Program-made: the position numbers and the translations under genes
The notes under the pieces: model-generated
Database searches by the model: none
What the model was told of the DNA's origin: nothing
Seen by the model: the letters and a program-made list of their open reading frames with translations, nothing else
Shown: piece after piece, positions 36,759-45,750 of the stretch
Layout of the letters: each line of letters starts with the position of its first letter
How positions within the stretch are numbered: position 1 is the stretch's first letter
From: DATHKG01 sp035489435
GTDB taxonomy: Bacteria > Bacteroidota > Bacteroidia > Chitinophagales > Chitinophagaceae
Reading direction: 5' to 3' (one strand)
NCBI GenBank assembly: GCA_035489435.1
Contig: DATHKG010000020.1
Length of the DNA: 64,000 nucleotides

Positions 36759-36796
36759 AGTTATGAGTTATGAGTTATGAGTGATGAGTGAGTGGT
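36759..36796. repeat. Heptamer repeat, single arm, after the S9 peptidase stop
   Basis: Directly after the TAG stop come four 7-base units of agttatg/agtgatg type, then agtgagtg. No complementary arm follows, unlike the arrays at 4484 and 22621; the next gene is on the same strand. Confidence 0.85.
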
Positions 36797-36965
36797 TGGA
36801 AATATTGATGCAGAGATGGATAGCCACATGCAGGGACGGAAAACCTGATGATAGATGGTAGCGGTGCAAAGAAAGGTTGATGAAAAAACTAAAACCTGGA
36901 GTATTATAATCGGATCAGGTATCAACGAAATAGAATTTGTTATCTTACGCAATACAAAAAAGAAT

Positions 36966-37763
36966 ATGCAAAGACGAAATTTTTTAAGATCTTCTATGTT
37001 AACCGCCACAGTGGCCGGTCTTACACCAGGCTTTGCTCTGGCCTCTGATGACAGTGAAAAACAAAAAAGAAAAAAACAGGAGTTTTATGAATTGAGAGAG
37101 TACACATTTGCAAGTGATGCTCAACAGAAACTGGTAGAAGATTATTATGAAAAGGCTGCCATCCCGGCTTTGAACAGGTTGGGATCAAAAAATGTTGGAG
37201 TATTCAGGGAGCTGGAAGCCAAGGGACAAGCCAGGCTTTTTGTGCTAATCCCATTTAGTTCCTTTGATGCATTTACCGGCATGCGCGATGCATTGGTAAA
37301 AGACAAAGCTTACCAGGCCGCGGCTGCGGCTTATCTGAATGCAGAAGTTAAAACCCCGGCCTATTCACGTATCCAGAGTTCATTGCTTAAGTCATTCACA
37401 AATATGCCGCAGTTAATGGTGCCGGAAAAGAAACCACGTTTGCTTGAGTTACGTCGCTACGAAAGCCATAGTGAACTGGCTGGGATCAAAAAGATTCATA
37501 TGTTTAATGAAGGTGGGGAAATAGAAATTTTTAAAAGGGTAGGACTCGATCCCGTGTTTTTCGGCGAAACAATTATCGGGGAGAAGATTCCGAATCTTAC
37601 CTATATGATTGCCTTCGACGATATGCCTGAGCATGATAAAAACTGGAAGGCGTTTTCCAGTGATCCGCAATGGGTCAAATTGAAAGATCTGCCCGAGTAT
37701 AAGGATACGGTTTCTACGATAACAAGGACTTTTGTTGCCCCGGCAGATTTTTCACAGGTTTAA
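36966..37763 (+). CDS. NIPSNAP family protein, Tat-secreted
   Basis: A 265-residue protein from the ATG at 36966. The frame is open from 36855, but the extra 37 residues precede a Tat motif (MQRRNFLRSSMLTATVAG), so the later start is chosen. The body contains two NIPSNAP ferredoxin-like domains, each starting with the characteristic strand: FYELREYTFAS and LLELRRYESHS. Function unknown; bacterial members often occur near sugar-degradation genes. It precedes a 104-residue gene by 13 bases. Confidence 0.88.
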   Translation: MQRRNFLRSSMLTATVAGLTPGFALASDDSEKQKRKKQEFYELREYTFASDAQQKLVEDYYEKAAIPALNRLGSKNVGVFRELEAKGQARLFVLIPFSSFDAFTGMRDALVKDKAYQAAAAAYLNAEVKTPAYSRIQSSLLKSFTNMPQLMVPEKKPRLLELRRYESHSELAGIKKIHMFNEGGEIEIFKRVGLDPVFFGETIIGEKIPNLTYMIAFDDMPEHDKNWKAFSSDPQWVKLKDLPEYKDTVSTITRTFVAPADFSQV

Positions 37764-37776
37764 TTGGAAAAAAAGT

Positions 37777-38091
37777 ATGAACACAACAATTACCGCACTT
37801 AATGAATTGTTTGACCGTGTACCCAGAAGGCATAGTCCGGACAATGTAAAAGAGATTTACAGTATTTTAGATGAATATGAAACCCTTCTCCAAACAATAG
37901 AAGCAGAATCACCAGTACTTGAAAAAAAAGTTGCACCATTCTTTGATGGCCTGGAACCAATCCGTGGGCTGATCAAAAAATCATCTGACAATAAGGCTTC
38001 AAAAAAGATAAAAGATAATTTTTTTGATGAAGCTTCGGGCTTGCTGAAAGACAACATGCAATCCGTGATGGATTTTTACAAGGCCGTTTAA
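37777..38091 (+). CDS. Hypothetical helical protein (104 aa)
   Basis: A small, mostly helical cytoplasmic protein from the ATG at 37777 (the frame also opens earlier, inside the NIPSNAP gene). Heptad-like helices, for example VKEIYSILDEYETLLQTIEAE and KIKDNFFDEASGLLKDNM, suggest a helical bundle. No family is recognised. It probably forms an operon with NIPSNAP, 13 bases upstream. Confidence 0.65.
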   Translation: MNTTITALNELFDRVPRRHSPDNVKEIYSILDEYETLLQTIEAESPVLEKKVAPFFDGLEPIRGLIKKSSDNKASKKIKDNFFDEASGLLKDNMQSVMDFYKAV

Positions 38092-38148
38092 GTAAAATTC
38101 GTCCAGACTATCAGGTTCGCCTAAAGCATGTATTCTAAAGGCCAGCCA

Positions 38149-38601
38149 TTATTTACAAATTACAGACGCATGCCTGGCAATCTGTTGCCAGTTGCCATTA
38201 TTATTCTTCCAAATGTTAGTGAACCTTCTATTAACGGTCTGGCCGGCCTTTGCTCCGGACAGATCGTTTTTAGGAACATATACTTCAGACCCCATAGTTA
38301 TAACTATGTTATCCTGGAATTGGATTTGCTCGATTTTTCTTTCGAATGATTTATAATCGATCATACCTGCCAGCTGGATCTTAAATACGGAATCACGGTT
38401 GGGAGCAACGTTATTCCTGGGTGTGTTCACCATAAACTCCGGCGCCCACAGTTTTTTCAATTCGAGCGTATCATTATCCAGTATTCCCTGGATAACTTTT
38501 TGTTCAAGCATTCTTATGGTTTTTTCGAGGTTGGTGTTGTCCTGGGAATAGGAAAGGTTACAAGTTAACATCGAAGCGATGAATAGAATCCGATAATTCA
38601 T
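38149..38601 (-). CDS. DUF4440/NTF2-like secreted protein
   Basis: A 150-residue protein with a signal peptide (YRILFIASMLTCNLSYSQ) and a SnoaL/DUF4440-type cone fold: KVIQGILDNDTLELKKLWAPEFMVNTP (first helices and the ligand-pocket Trp), then NIVITMGSEVYVPK and RRFTNIWKNNNGNWQQIARHAS, the family's closing strand motif. Function unknown, typically a small-molecule binder or isomerase-like scaffold. Divergent from the sulfatase. Confidence 0.82.
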   Translation of the reverse strand: MNYRILFIASMLTCNLSYSQDNTNLEKTIRMLEQKVIQGILDNDTLELKKLWAPEFMVNTPRNNVAPNRDSVFKIQLAGMIDYKSFERKIEQIQFQDNIVITMGSEVYVPKNDLSGAKAGQTVNRRFTNIWKNNNGNWQQIARHASVICK

Positions 38602-38700
38602 TGGAGTGTTATTTATAAGAAGGTTTAAAATAATTGCGCTTCAAAAAGGTAAACCAAATAACTTAGAGGACAGTAATTTAAAGCTGCCAGTCAATACAAA

Positions 38701-40044
38701 ATGCGTTATCAAAATACTGATCTATTATTGTCGCTGCGCAAAATTGGATTGTTAATAGTGCTTTTGACAGGATCATTCATTATATCAGCTCAAAAGGTAA
38801 ACGTGATCTACCTGATGGTTGATGATATGGGATATGCTGACCTAAGTAGTTATGGCCGCAAGGATTACGAGACACCAAACCTTGATAAACTTGCTGCGGG
38901 AGGTATGAAGTTTATGAATGCTTATGCTGCTGCACCTGTGTGTACCCCTACAAGGGCCGCGTTTATGACAGGCCGTTATCCCGCTCGGATTGATATTGGA
39001 CTGCTGGAACCCTGGACCAGCTCAAACCGTGACTTCCGTATCGGTCTGTCTCCAACTATATTTTCGGTAGCGAGAGCGGTAAAAAATGCCGGGTATGAAA
39101 CCGCCCTGATCGGGAAATGGCATCTGGGAACGGATACTGGCTTCGCTCCCCGAAAACATGGTTTCAACTATTTTTATGGCATCAAATCAGGTGCGGCAGA
39201 TTACGTTTCCCACAAAGGCGACGGTGGTATGCCGGATCTATATGAAAATGAAACGTCTATAATTACCAACGGTTATCTCACTGAACTCATTGGTAAAAAG
39301 GCTATTGAATTTCTTAGCCGCAATCACTCAAAACCTTTTTTTCTTAGTCTGCAGTTTACAGCACCGCATTGGCCCTGGCAGGCCCCGGGGGATAAAGAAT
39401 TACCTGATTCATTGTTCAGGTCCGCAAGGGGGCTTGCTTCGAACGGATCCCCGTCCGTTTATGCAGCTATGGTGAAAAGTCTTGATGACCAGGTAGGTAT
39501 GATCATTCAATTATTAAAACAAAAAGGTCTTGATAAAAACACCGTCGTGATATTTACCAGTGATAATGGCGGGGAAAAATTTTCAGACATGGGTCCTTTT
39601 GCCAGGAGCAAAATGAATGTTTGGGAAGGGGGAGTCAGGGTGCCGGCATTTGTGACCTGGCCCGGGAAAGTGAAACCAAATGTTGTGTCAGTACAGCCTG
39701 TAATTACCATGGACTGGTCTGCAACGATCCTTGCGATAACGGGTGCAAAAACTGATTTGGCTTTTCCACTGGATGGCATTAACCTGGTGCCTTTCCTGTT
39801 GAATAACAAGAAGAACCTTCCCCGCACATTTTACTGGAGATTAACACAGCGAGTAAAACAACATGCGGTGCTTGACAGCAAATGGAAATATATAATGGAC
39901 GGGGATACTGAATATTTGTTTGACCTGAGCAGCGATCCGGGTGAAAAAAATGACCTGAAAACCAAAGAGCCCGCTAAGTACCGGGAGCTCAGAAAAAAAT
40001 ACAGTGATTGGGAAAAAACGATGCTTCAGCCTATTTCGTTATGA
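38701..40044 (+). CDS. Sulfatase (formylglycine-dependent), secreted
   Basis: A 447-residue sulfatase. Signal peptide IVLLTGSFIISAQ, then VIYLMVDDMGYADLSSYG (calcium-binding Asp pair), the formylglycine Cys in APVCTPTRAAFMTGRYPARI near residue 81 (CxPxR), IGKWHLGTDTGFAPRKHGF (catalytic Lys/His) and VIFTSDNGGE (metal-binding DN). It removes sulfate esters from glycans or other compounds; an anaerobic or aerobic maturase would be encoded elsewhere. Monocistronic. Confidence 0.93.
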   Translation: MRYQNTDLLLSLRKIGLLIVLLTGSFIISAQKVNVIYLMVDDMGYADLSSYGRKDYETPNLDKLAAGGMKFMNAYAAAPVCTPTRAAFMTGRYPARIDIGLLEPWTSSNRDFRIGLSPTIFSVARAVKNAGYETALIGKWHLGTDTGFAPRKHGFNYFYGIKSGAADYVSHKGDGGMPDLYENETSIITNGYLTELIGKKAIEFLSRNHSKPFFLSLQFTAPHWPWQAPGDKELPDSLFRSARGLASNGSPSVYAAMVKSLDDQVGMIIQLLKQKGLDKNTVVIFTSDNGGEKFSDMGPFARSKMNVWEGGVRVPAFVTWPGKVKPNVVSVQPVITMDWSATILAITGAKTDLAFPLDGINLVPFLLNNKKNLPRTFYWRLTQRVKQHAVLDSKWKYIMDGDTEYLFDLSSDPGEKNDLKTKEPAKYRELRKKYSDWEKTMLQPISL

Positions 40045-40063
40045 TGTCTTTCTGATATTATAA

Positions 40064-40159
40064 TTCTGAATAGAAATTTATAGTTTTGATTGGAAGTCTA
40101 TATTTCTGAATGGAAGTCTATATTTCTGAATAGTAAGTCTATACTTCTGAGTAGTAAGT
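40064..40159. repeat. 20/21-bp tandem repeat spanning the stop codon of the neighbouring gene
   Basis: About 4.75 copies of a unit like ttctgaatggaagtctatat fill 40064-40083, 40084-40103, 40104-40123, 40124-40144 and 40145-40159. Read on the minus strand the coding tail ends TYYSEV-stop, and downstream units repeat the same codons with a stop at the same place. Confidence 0.85.
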
Positions 40160-40948
40160 GATGTTCATGTTTTTTACATCGGCGTATTTGATGATAAATA
40201 TTTCTCCGGGGATGTGATAATAACGTTCATCGATTTCTTCCGTTATCCCAGACTCAAAAACCATTGTTTCAGAAGCTGGCGGTTGCGTTGTATCACCAGG
40301 TGGATTGACCGCCGCCGTAGTTGGTGTCTGATAAAAATCCGCTCCTTCCGCCTTCTCATCCCTTGATAAAACTCTTCGTCTCACATCTTCCATATGAAGT
40401 TCTTTAATACCTCCATCTTTATCCAGCCAGAAATCCGTAAGAAAACCTCTATATATCAAAGTGTCATTCCTGGTTTCTAACAATACATCCAGCCATACAG
40501 AAATGGGTTCAGCCACTTTACTTTTTGGCTTTAGTATATCATACCATTTATTATAAATGGCTAGGACGGGATATTTTTTGTAAAGATTATAGCGCAGCAC
40601 CAGCTTTCGCAACAGTAATGCAGCGAGGAAGTTTATTACTGTGTTGATGAACATGTACACCAGGAATGAAAAAAGATAATCGTTCAGCTTGTTGATATCT
40701 TTGGCCGAGTTGTTTGCTATAAGGAGGTTGAAAATGAACTGGAAATCGATTTTATAACCTAAACCGGCGAGCAGCAGTACGGACACAGAATGAAATATGA
40801 AAGCCGGGATCAGCGAACTGTAAATCTCTTCTAAAGTAGTGGTATTGATATTCCTTTTGGAATAAGGGCTTGAAAGATAAGTAACGCGAAAAACGATACC
40901 TGGAACGGCGAGGAGAAAAATTATAAGAAAGCCAACAGCAAGACTCAT
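40139..40948 (-). CDS. Hypothetical integral membrane protein (269 aa)
   Basis: Three to four hydrophobic helices in the N-terminal half (FLIIFLLAVPGIVFRVTYL, IPAFIFHSVSVLLLAGLGY, FLVYMFINTVINFLAALLL), then a cytoplasmic-type domain with WLDVLLETRNDTLIYRGFLTDFW, a flexible Pro/Thr-rich linker, and a C-terminal strand domain (YYHIPGEIFIIKYADVKN). The strand pattern LIYRGFLTDF resembles membrane proteins with an SH3-like tail, but no family is certain. It overlaps the upstream 61-residue gene by four bases. Confidence 0.7.
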   Translation of the reverse strand: MSLAVGFLIIFLLAVPGIVFRVTYLSSPYSKRNINTTTLEEIYSSLIPAFIFHSVSVLLLAGLGYKIDFQFIFNLLIANNSAKDINKLNDYLFSFLVYMFINTVINFLAALLLRKLVLRYNLYKKYPVLAIYNKWYDILKPKSKVAEPISVWLDVLLETRNDTLIYRGFLTDFWLDKDGGIKELHMEDVRRRVLSRDEKAEGADFYQTPTTAAVNPPGDTTQPPASETMVFESGITEEIDERYYHIPGEIFIIKYADVKNMNITYYSEV

Positions 40949-41130
40949 CTATCTTTGAGACTTATGCGCTTAAGGACCAGCATTTCTCCATTTGGGAGGG
41001 CGCCGTTTACCCTTATAACATCGTTATTGTAACGGTTATTGGCAATAATAGCGGCTGTCAAAACCTTTGCGGTTTTTGTGGTTGACAACGCTTCTCTAAC
41101 CCGGGAACCCATTGATGCCTTCATACACAC
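40945..41130 (-). CDS. Small hypothetical protein (61 aa), operon leader
   Basis: A short basic protein (RVREALSTTKTAKVLTAAIIANNRYNNDVIRVNGALPNGEMLVLKRISL). The stop overlaps the next gene's ATG by four bases, which is strong evidence that it is translated. Alternative start at the third codon. No family recognised. Confidence 0.6.
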   Translation of the reverse strand: MCMKASMGSRVREALSTTKTAKVLTAAIIANNRYNNDVIRVNGALPNGEMLVLKRISLKDR

Positions 41131-41263
41131 TTAGTTATACAACAAAATTAATCAAAATTTTGGCAATAATCAAAATTTGGCGGTATTAGGGGGCGCCGGG
41201 AAAGAGCAGGGAAATGTCAGCTTTGCTGTAATAAAGCTTTTGTGTTTGATTGGACAGGAATTG

Positions 41264-41478
41264 ATGGGCAGGTATGAAAAGACCAGCGGGGGTGGAAGCG
41301 ATCATCACATACATTTTAGTCAGTCAAATTTGTTTGATCAATGCATTGTTGAGAATAGTTTTTTCGCCGCTGGCTGGCGCAAATGGGGTGGGGGAACAAT
41401 TCATGGACTAACGGCTATGCATAGTGTTTATTGGAATCTTACCATCAATTTGAACGGTATAATTAATCCTTGGTCAAA
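41264..41478 (+). pseudogene. Remnant of a right-handed beta-helix / pectate-lyase-like protein
   Basis: Within a longer plus-strand frame (41177-41599), residues from 41264 on look like genuine coding sequence: SGGGSDHHIHFSQSNLFDQ, then VENSFFAAGWRKWGGGTIHG and LTAMHSVYWNLT. Stacked N/V/F-rich strands with GGGTIHG-like turns are typical of secreted parallel beta-helix enzymes (pectate-lyase or DUF4955 type). There is no signal peptide and no complete domain, and the right end runs into the GNAT gene. I treat it as a fossil fragment; the family assignment is tentative. Confidence 0.35.
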
Positions 41479-41479
41479 T

Positions 41480-42007
41480 TCACTTTCTTATTCTGTAGAT
41501 ATATACATCCATGTCCGACCACCTGGTTTGTTTTTCTCTTTGAAGTCCATTCTTGTCTGCAACAATCTGCGACCTGATATTTCGGATGTCTATTATTGAA
41601 ATAACTGAATCAGCCAGGTCGTTTGCAAAGGCGTATTCAATAAATAGTTTTGCTGCTTCTGGCGCAAAGCCCTGTCCCCAGTATTTTTTGAACATGTGAT
41701 ATCCCACTTCAGTTTCATTTTGCCCGTCAACTTCTTGTTTTAAAAGTCCGCATTGTCCCACAAATTCATTAGTCCTTTTATCTATCAGGGCCTGAAGTCC
41801 AAAACGATTTTCTTTATATCGTGTCATCTGTTTCCCGATCCAGTGTTTGGCAGTCTCTTCGTTTGAACTCAGGAGAAACGTTGACATGTATTCGACTGCT
41901 TCTTTATCGTTAAAAAAGTCGGCCCAGGTTATGATATCCTCCGTAGTCAGGAACCTGGTTTTTAATCTTTTTGATTCTAAATTGTCCTGGTATAGGTAGG
42001 TGGCCAT
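41480..42007 (-). CDS. GNAT family N-acetyltransferase (RimJ/RimL type)
   Basis: A 175-residue acetyltransferase of the RimJ/RimL type: LESKRLKTRFLTTEDIITWADFF at the start, then LQALIDKRTNEFVGQCGLLKQ, TEVGYHMFKKYWGQGFAPEAAKLFIEYAFAN (acetyl-CoA loop, with GQGFA for the usual GxGxA) and the C-terminal strand ISIIDIRNIRSQIVADKNGLQRE. The family acetylates ribosomal proteins, antibiotics or small amines; the substrate is unknown. It lies 19 bases downstream of the DUF2652 gene on the same strand. Confidence 0.92.
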   Translation of the reverse strand: MATYLYQDNLESKRLKTRFLTTEDIITWADFFNDKEAVEYMSTFLLSSNEETAKHWIGKQMTRYKENRFGLQALIDKRTNEFVGQCGLLKQEVDGQNETEVGYHMFKKYWGQGFAPEAAKLFIEYAFANDLADSVISIIDIRNIRSQIVADKNGLQREKQTRWSDMDVYIYRIRK

Positions 42008-42026
42008 AAATGATTATTCATCCTGA

Positions 42027-43091
42027 TTAAATATCCATTTCCTGTAACAGCGGAACGAGATTTTCTAATGACTTTTGAAGTCTTGAACCCATTTTTTGAC
42101 GACCGGAAAAATCATTCAGTAATTTTGTTATCCAATTCCCTGTTTGGTAAATATCAATGGTAAGTTCAGTTTTATTAGGTTCTTTATAAATGAGGGTATA
42201 GTAAGTTATTTGGTTGCTTTTTTCATCGGTCTCGCTAAACTCAATCTTTGTGTCGGTATAGGAATAGCTACTTGAATAGAAAGCGGTTTCCCCGTTTTCC
42301 AAAGTCCACCGGCTCCGCATGCCTATGCGTGGTAAAAAATGATTCAACACTTCTACTTTCTTTACACCCTCCCACCAACGATGGCGACACTCAAAAGAAC
42401 CGGTAGCATGAAATAGTGTAATGATATCCGTTTCGTATTCCCTGGAGGCCGAGTATATTTTCTTTTTCCCCGAAAGGTTTATACGCGGTAAAGGCGCATC
42501 TGCTATTCCTTTTTTTAATTGGCTAAGTTGTGTGTAATGAAAGTGTATTTCACCAGTTTCAGTTTTTTTTACACTGTCATCCCATATCATCCACGTTGTA
42601 AAATCTTTAGGTGACTGATCATGCAAAAGATCCTTGGTAACCAACCAGTATTCGTGCTGCTCAATGTCATTCTTCAATAACTGGTGGGCAACTATTACAT
42701 CTTTGCCAATCAACTTGCTGAAATTCCTGACATTGTATTCCGTAAATTCTCCGTAATGGGTAATTACTTTTAAGGAAAGATCTGCGGCGGAGCTGCACGC
42801 TTTGCATTGGCAATATTTTCTTTGGTCATAGGCTATCAGGTTTTTATGAAATTCACAAAACATCTCTTTTACCTGCTGATATATTGCTTCGAGTTTCGGA
42901 ACTTCCCCAAACTTATAAAATAGGATCGCATCGCCTTCTATTTCGGAAACTTCAAGTCCTATTTGATTTGCATTAATCAGCAATTCCAGCAACTCCTGGA
43001 TGATCAGGCGGCTGTGATTGATTTCTGATTCTGTGACAAATCGGGTGAAGCCACTGATGTCAGGTATAAATAGAAGACCTTTGGTATCCAT
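42027..43091 (-). CDS. DUF2652 protein: nucleotidyl-cyclase-like domain plus SRPBCC domain
   Basis: A 354-residue protein. The N-terminal half (about 1-175) resembles a class III adenylate/guanylate cyclase fold: KGLLFIPDISGFTRFVTES holds the first metal-type Asp, and VSEIEGDAILFYKFG the second. The middle has a CQCKAC cysteine pair. The C-terminal half (about 205-350) is a START/SRPBCC-like ligand domain (KKVEVLNHFLPRIGMRSRW, KTELTIDIYQTGNWIT). Whether it has cyclase activity is unknown. It heads an operon with the GNAT gene. Confidence 0.85.
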   Translation of the reverse strand: MDTKGLLFIPDISGFTRFVTESEINHSRLIIQELLELLINANQIGLEVSEIEGDAILFYKFGEVPKLEAIYQQVKEMFCEFHKNLIAYDQRKYCQCKACSSAADLSLKVITHYGEFTEYNVRNFSKLIGKDVIVAHQLLKNDIEQHEYWLVTKDLLHDQSPKDFTTWMIWDDSVKKTETGEIHFHYTQLSQLKKGIADAPLPRINLSGKKKIYSASREYETDIITLFHATGSFECRHRWWEGVKKVEVLNHFLPRIGMRSRWTLENGETAFYSSSYSYTDTKIEFSETDEKSNQITYYTLIYKEPNKTELTIDIYQTGNWITKLLNDFSGRQKMGSRLQKSLENLVPLLQEMDI

Positions 43092-43316
43092 GTAGGTAAA
43101 GTTATAAGTTATTTGTATCAGGTATCTTTATTTCGGCCTCCAATTCGGGCCTCAATCGGGTTCCAAAAGAAGAACAATATTTGATCGTTATGGAACACTG
43201 CCTGTTCGGAAACGGACAATCCTGAATCCGATAAATTTATTCAAGCCCAACGGGATCAGGAGTTTAAATCATTGGCACTTCAATTGGTCGTCAGACGTAT
43301 CACTCAATTTATTGGT

Positions 43317-45704
43317 ATGCTTTTAAATTATTGGAAGATTGCCTGGCGAAATTTTTTGAGAGACCGGCAATTTGCCATAATCAACCTGTTAGGACTGGCT
43401 ATCGGAATTTCATCTGCGCTGCTCATCTGGCTCTGGATCCAGGACGAACTGCGAATGAATAAATACAACGAGAAGGACAAACACCTGTACCAGGTGATGC
43501 AGAATATGCAAAGCAGCAATGGTATTGAAACGATTGAATATACACCAGGACTGCTGGCCGCAGCCATGGTGAAAGAGATGCCGGATGTTACTGATGCGGT
43601 ATCGGTAGTGCCCTCTTCCTGGTTTGGGTCAGAAGGAATTATCACTAATGCTATATCGAGGTTCAAAGCAAAGCCACAGTTTGTGAGCCGGGAGTTTTTC
43701 AATGTGTTCACCTGCCCTGTGATTAAAGGTGATGCGCTCAGGCTTTTCGAGGGTGAAATGAAAATTGCCATCTCAGATAAACTTGCATCTAAATTATTCA
43801 ACAGGCAGAGCCCGGTTGGCCAAACGATCAGTTGGGTTCATAATGAATTCGAAGGCACTTATGAAGTGGTTGCTGTATTTAAAAGTTTACCGGCTAATGC
43901 GACCGAACAATATGATTTGCTGCTGAATTTTGATCTTTTTGTAGCAAAACGCCCGGCCATGCTTGCCTGGGGAAACAGTGACCCGCATACTTATGTGTTG
44001 CTAAAGGATGATGCCAATAAGGCCCGACTGGATGCGGGACTTAAAAAATTTCTGAACACCAAAGATAAAAATTCAAAAAATGAGTTGTTTATCCGGAAAT
44101 TCTCCGAACAATATTTGTATGACCAGTATGTGGATGGTAAATTATTGGGAGGAAGAATTAATTATGTGAGATTATTTACTGGCATTGGCATTTTTATATT
44201 ATTGATTGCCTGTATTAATTTTATGAACCTGTCAACTGCACGGGCGGCTCGTCGTATCAAGGAAGTTGGCATTCAAAAAACAATGGGTGCTTCCCGCTCC
44301 CGCCTGGTAGTTCAGATGCTTACAGAGTCCTGCATCATGAGCATTATTGCGATGCTTATTGCCCTCGGGCTTGCTGCGTTGATCCTGCCAGCGTTCAACA
44401 GTATCACCGGCAAATTATTGTCAATACAATTCACTTATGAACTGGTGTTGGCAGCATCGGCTATCACCTTGTTTACCGGTGTGTTTTCTGGTAGTTATCC
44501 CGCTTTTTATATTTCAGGTTTTAAGCCTGTGACTATCCTCAAAGGACCTATAAGAAGTTCTGTTGCCGAACTTTGGACGCGTAAGGGTCTTGTTATTTTC
44601 CAATTCAGCCTATCGATATTTGCGATTGCTTCCGTGTTGATCATCTATCGCCAGGTGCAATATATTCAGAACAAAAATATTGGCTATGACAGAAAAAATA
44701 TTCTGAGGTTTGAGATCCCGATGGGTATGGATTCAGCAGAATTGGGGTCAGCAGCTGCATTTATCAATGAATTAAAATCCATCCCCGGAGTTTTGAATGT
44801 CTCCAGTTATTATCATAACCTTACAGGCGGACACGGCACGATTGGCGATTTCAACTGGCCCGGGAAAGAGCCTGGGACAAATATTGACTTTATAAACCTT
44901 GAAGTCGGCGAAAACTTCCCCCAAACGGTTGGCATCCGGCTAAAAGAGGGAAGGCATATGATTGCGAGTAAAACGGGGTTTATGTCACCTTCAAAAGAAA
45001 TCGTCTTTAATGAGTCTGCTATCCGCGCCATGGGTCTCAAGGATCCGATAGGGAAGGTGGTCAGGTTCTGGGACCAGGAGCGAACTATAGTTGGTATTGC
45101 CGAAGACTTTCATTTCGAATCTCTATACCAAAAAGTAAAACCAAGTTTCTTCCAGGTATATCCTGTGATGCCAAATGTGATTGCCAAAATACAGCCAGGA
45201 ACAGAAGCCAGGACCCTGCACGAGATCCGTGTTAAATTCGAAAAGTTCAGCAAGGGCCTGCCTTTCGATTATAGTTTCCTGGATGATGAATACCAGGCAA
45301 TGTACAGGCAGGAGAGCAAGGTGGCCATACTGGCGAAATACTTTACCTGTCTGGCGGTTCTAATTTCCTGCCTTGGTTTGTTTGGGCTGTCTGCTTTTAC
45401 TGCCCAGAAAAGGCAAAAAGAAATTGGTATCCGCAAGGTGGTGGGGGCCTCCGTGAGTGGCATAGTTTTCCTGCTTTCAAAGGGATTTTTACTGTTGATC
45501 GTTATTGCTGCTATTATTGCATTGCCACTTGTTTATTTAAGCATGAGTGCCTGGCTTAACAACTTCGCTTACAGGTCACCGATATCGCCTGTTGTTTTTG
45601 TAGTTACGATTGCTGGAATTCTTGTGATAAGCCTGGCAACGATCAGTGTTCAATCTTTAAAAGCTGCATTATCCAACCCGGTTAAATCTTTGCGAAATGA
45701 ATAA
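43317..45704 (+). CDS. MacB/FtsX-type ABC transporter permease (four-helix, two periplasmic domains)
   Basis: A 795-residue permease. I begin at ATG 43317 (LLNYWKIAWRNFLRDRQF), since the frame's TTG at 43272 only adds non-homologous residues. Layout: N-terminal helix, periplasmic MacB_PCD domain, FtsX three-helix block (FILLIACINFMNLSTARAARR with the conserved KEVGIQKTMGASR), a second helix-periplasmic unit (FQFSLSIFAIASVLIIYR), and a C-terminal FtsX block (KEIGIRKVVGASVSG). This double form without an ATPase gene is common in Bacteroidota antimicrobial-peptide or lipoprotein transport. It is convergent with a second such permease at 45751. Confidence 0.93.
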   Translation: MLLNYWKIAWRNFLRDRQFAIINLLGLAIGISSALLIWLWIQDELRMNKYNEKDKHLYQVMQNMQSSNGIETIEYTPGLLAAAMVKEMPDVTDAVSVVPSSWFGSEGIITNAISRFKAKPQFVSREFFNVFTCPVIKGDALRLFEGEMKIAISDKLASKLFNRQSPVGQTISWVHNEFEGTYEVVAVFKSLPANATEQYDLLLNFDLFVAKRPAMLAWGNSDPHTYVLLKDDANKARLDAGLKKFLNTKDKNSKNELFIRKFSEQYLYDQYVDGKLLGGRINYVRLFTGIGIFILLIACINFMNLSTARAARRIKEVGIQKTMGASRSRLVVQMLTESCIMSIIAMLIALGLAALILPAFNSITGKLLSIQFTYELVLAASAITLFTGVFSGSYPAFYISGFKPVTILKGPIRSSVAELWTRKGLVIFQFSLSIFAIASVLIIYRQVQYIQNKNIGYDRKNILRFEIPMGMDSAELGSAAAFINELKSIPGVLNVSSYYHNLTGGHGTIGDFNWPGKEPGTNIDFINLEVGENFPQTVGIRLKEGRHMIASKTGFMSPSKEIVFNESAIRAMGLKDPIGKVVRFWDQERTIVGIAEDFHFESLYQKVKPSFFQVYPVMPNVIAKIQPGTEARTLHEIRVKFEKFSKGLPFDYSFLDDEYQAMYRQESKVAILAKYFTCLAVLISCLGLFGLSAFTAQKRQKEIGIRKVVGASVSGIVFLLSKGFLLLIVIAAIIALPLVYLSMSAWLNNFAYRSPISPVVFVVTIAGILVISLATISVQSLKAALSNPVKSLRNE

Positions 45705-45750
45705 TTTAAAAGCAGTGTTGAATTTAAGGCAAGGCTAACCAACTGCCATT

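Noticed and set aside
36761..37009. Minus-strand 82-codon frame between the S9 and NIPSNAP genes
   Set aside because: Its end (THSSLITHNS) is the translated heptamer repeat and the rest is antisense to the NIPSNAP signal region.
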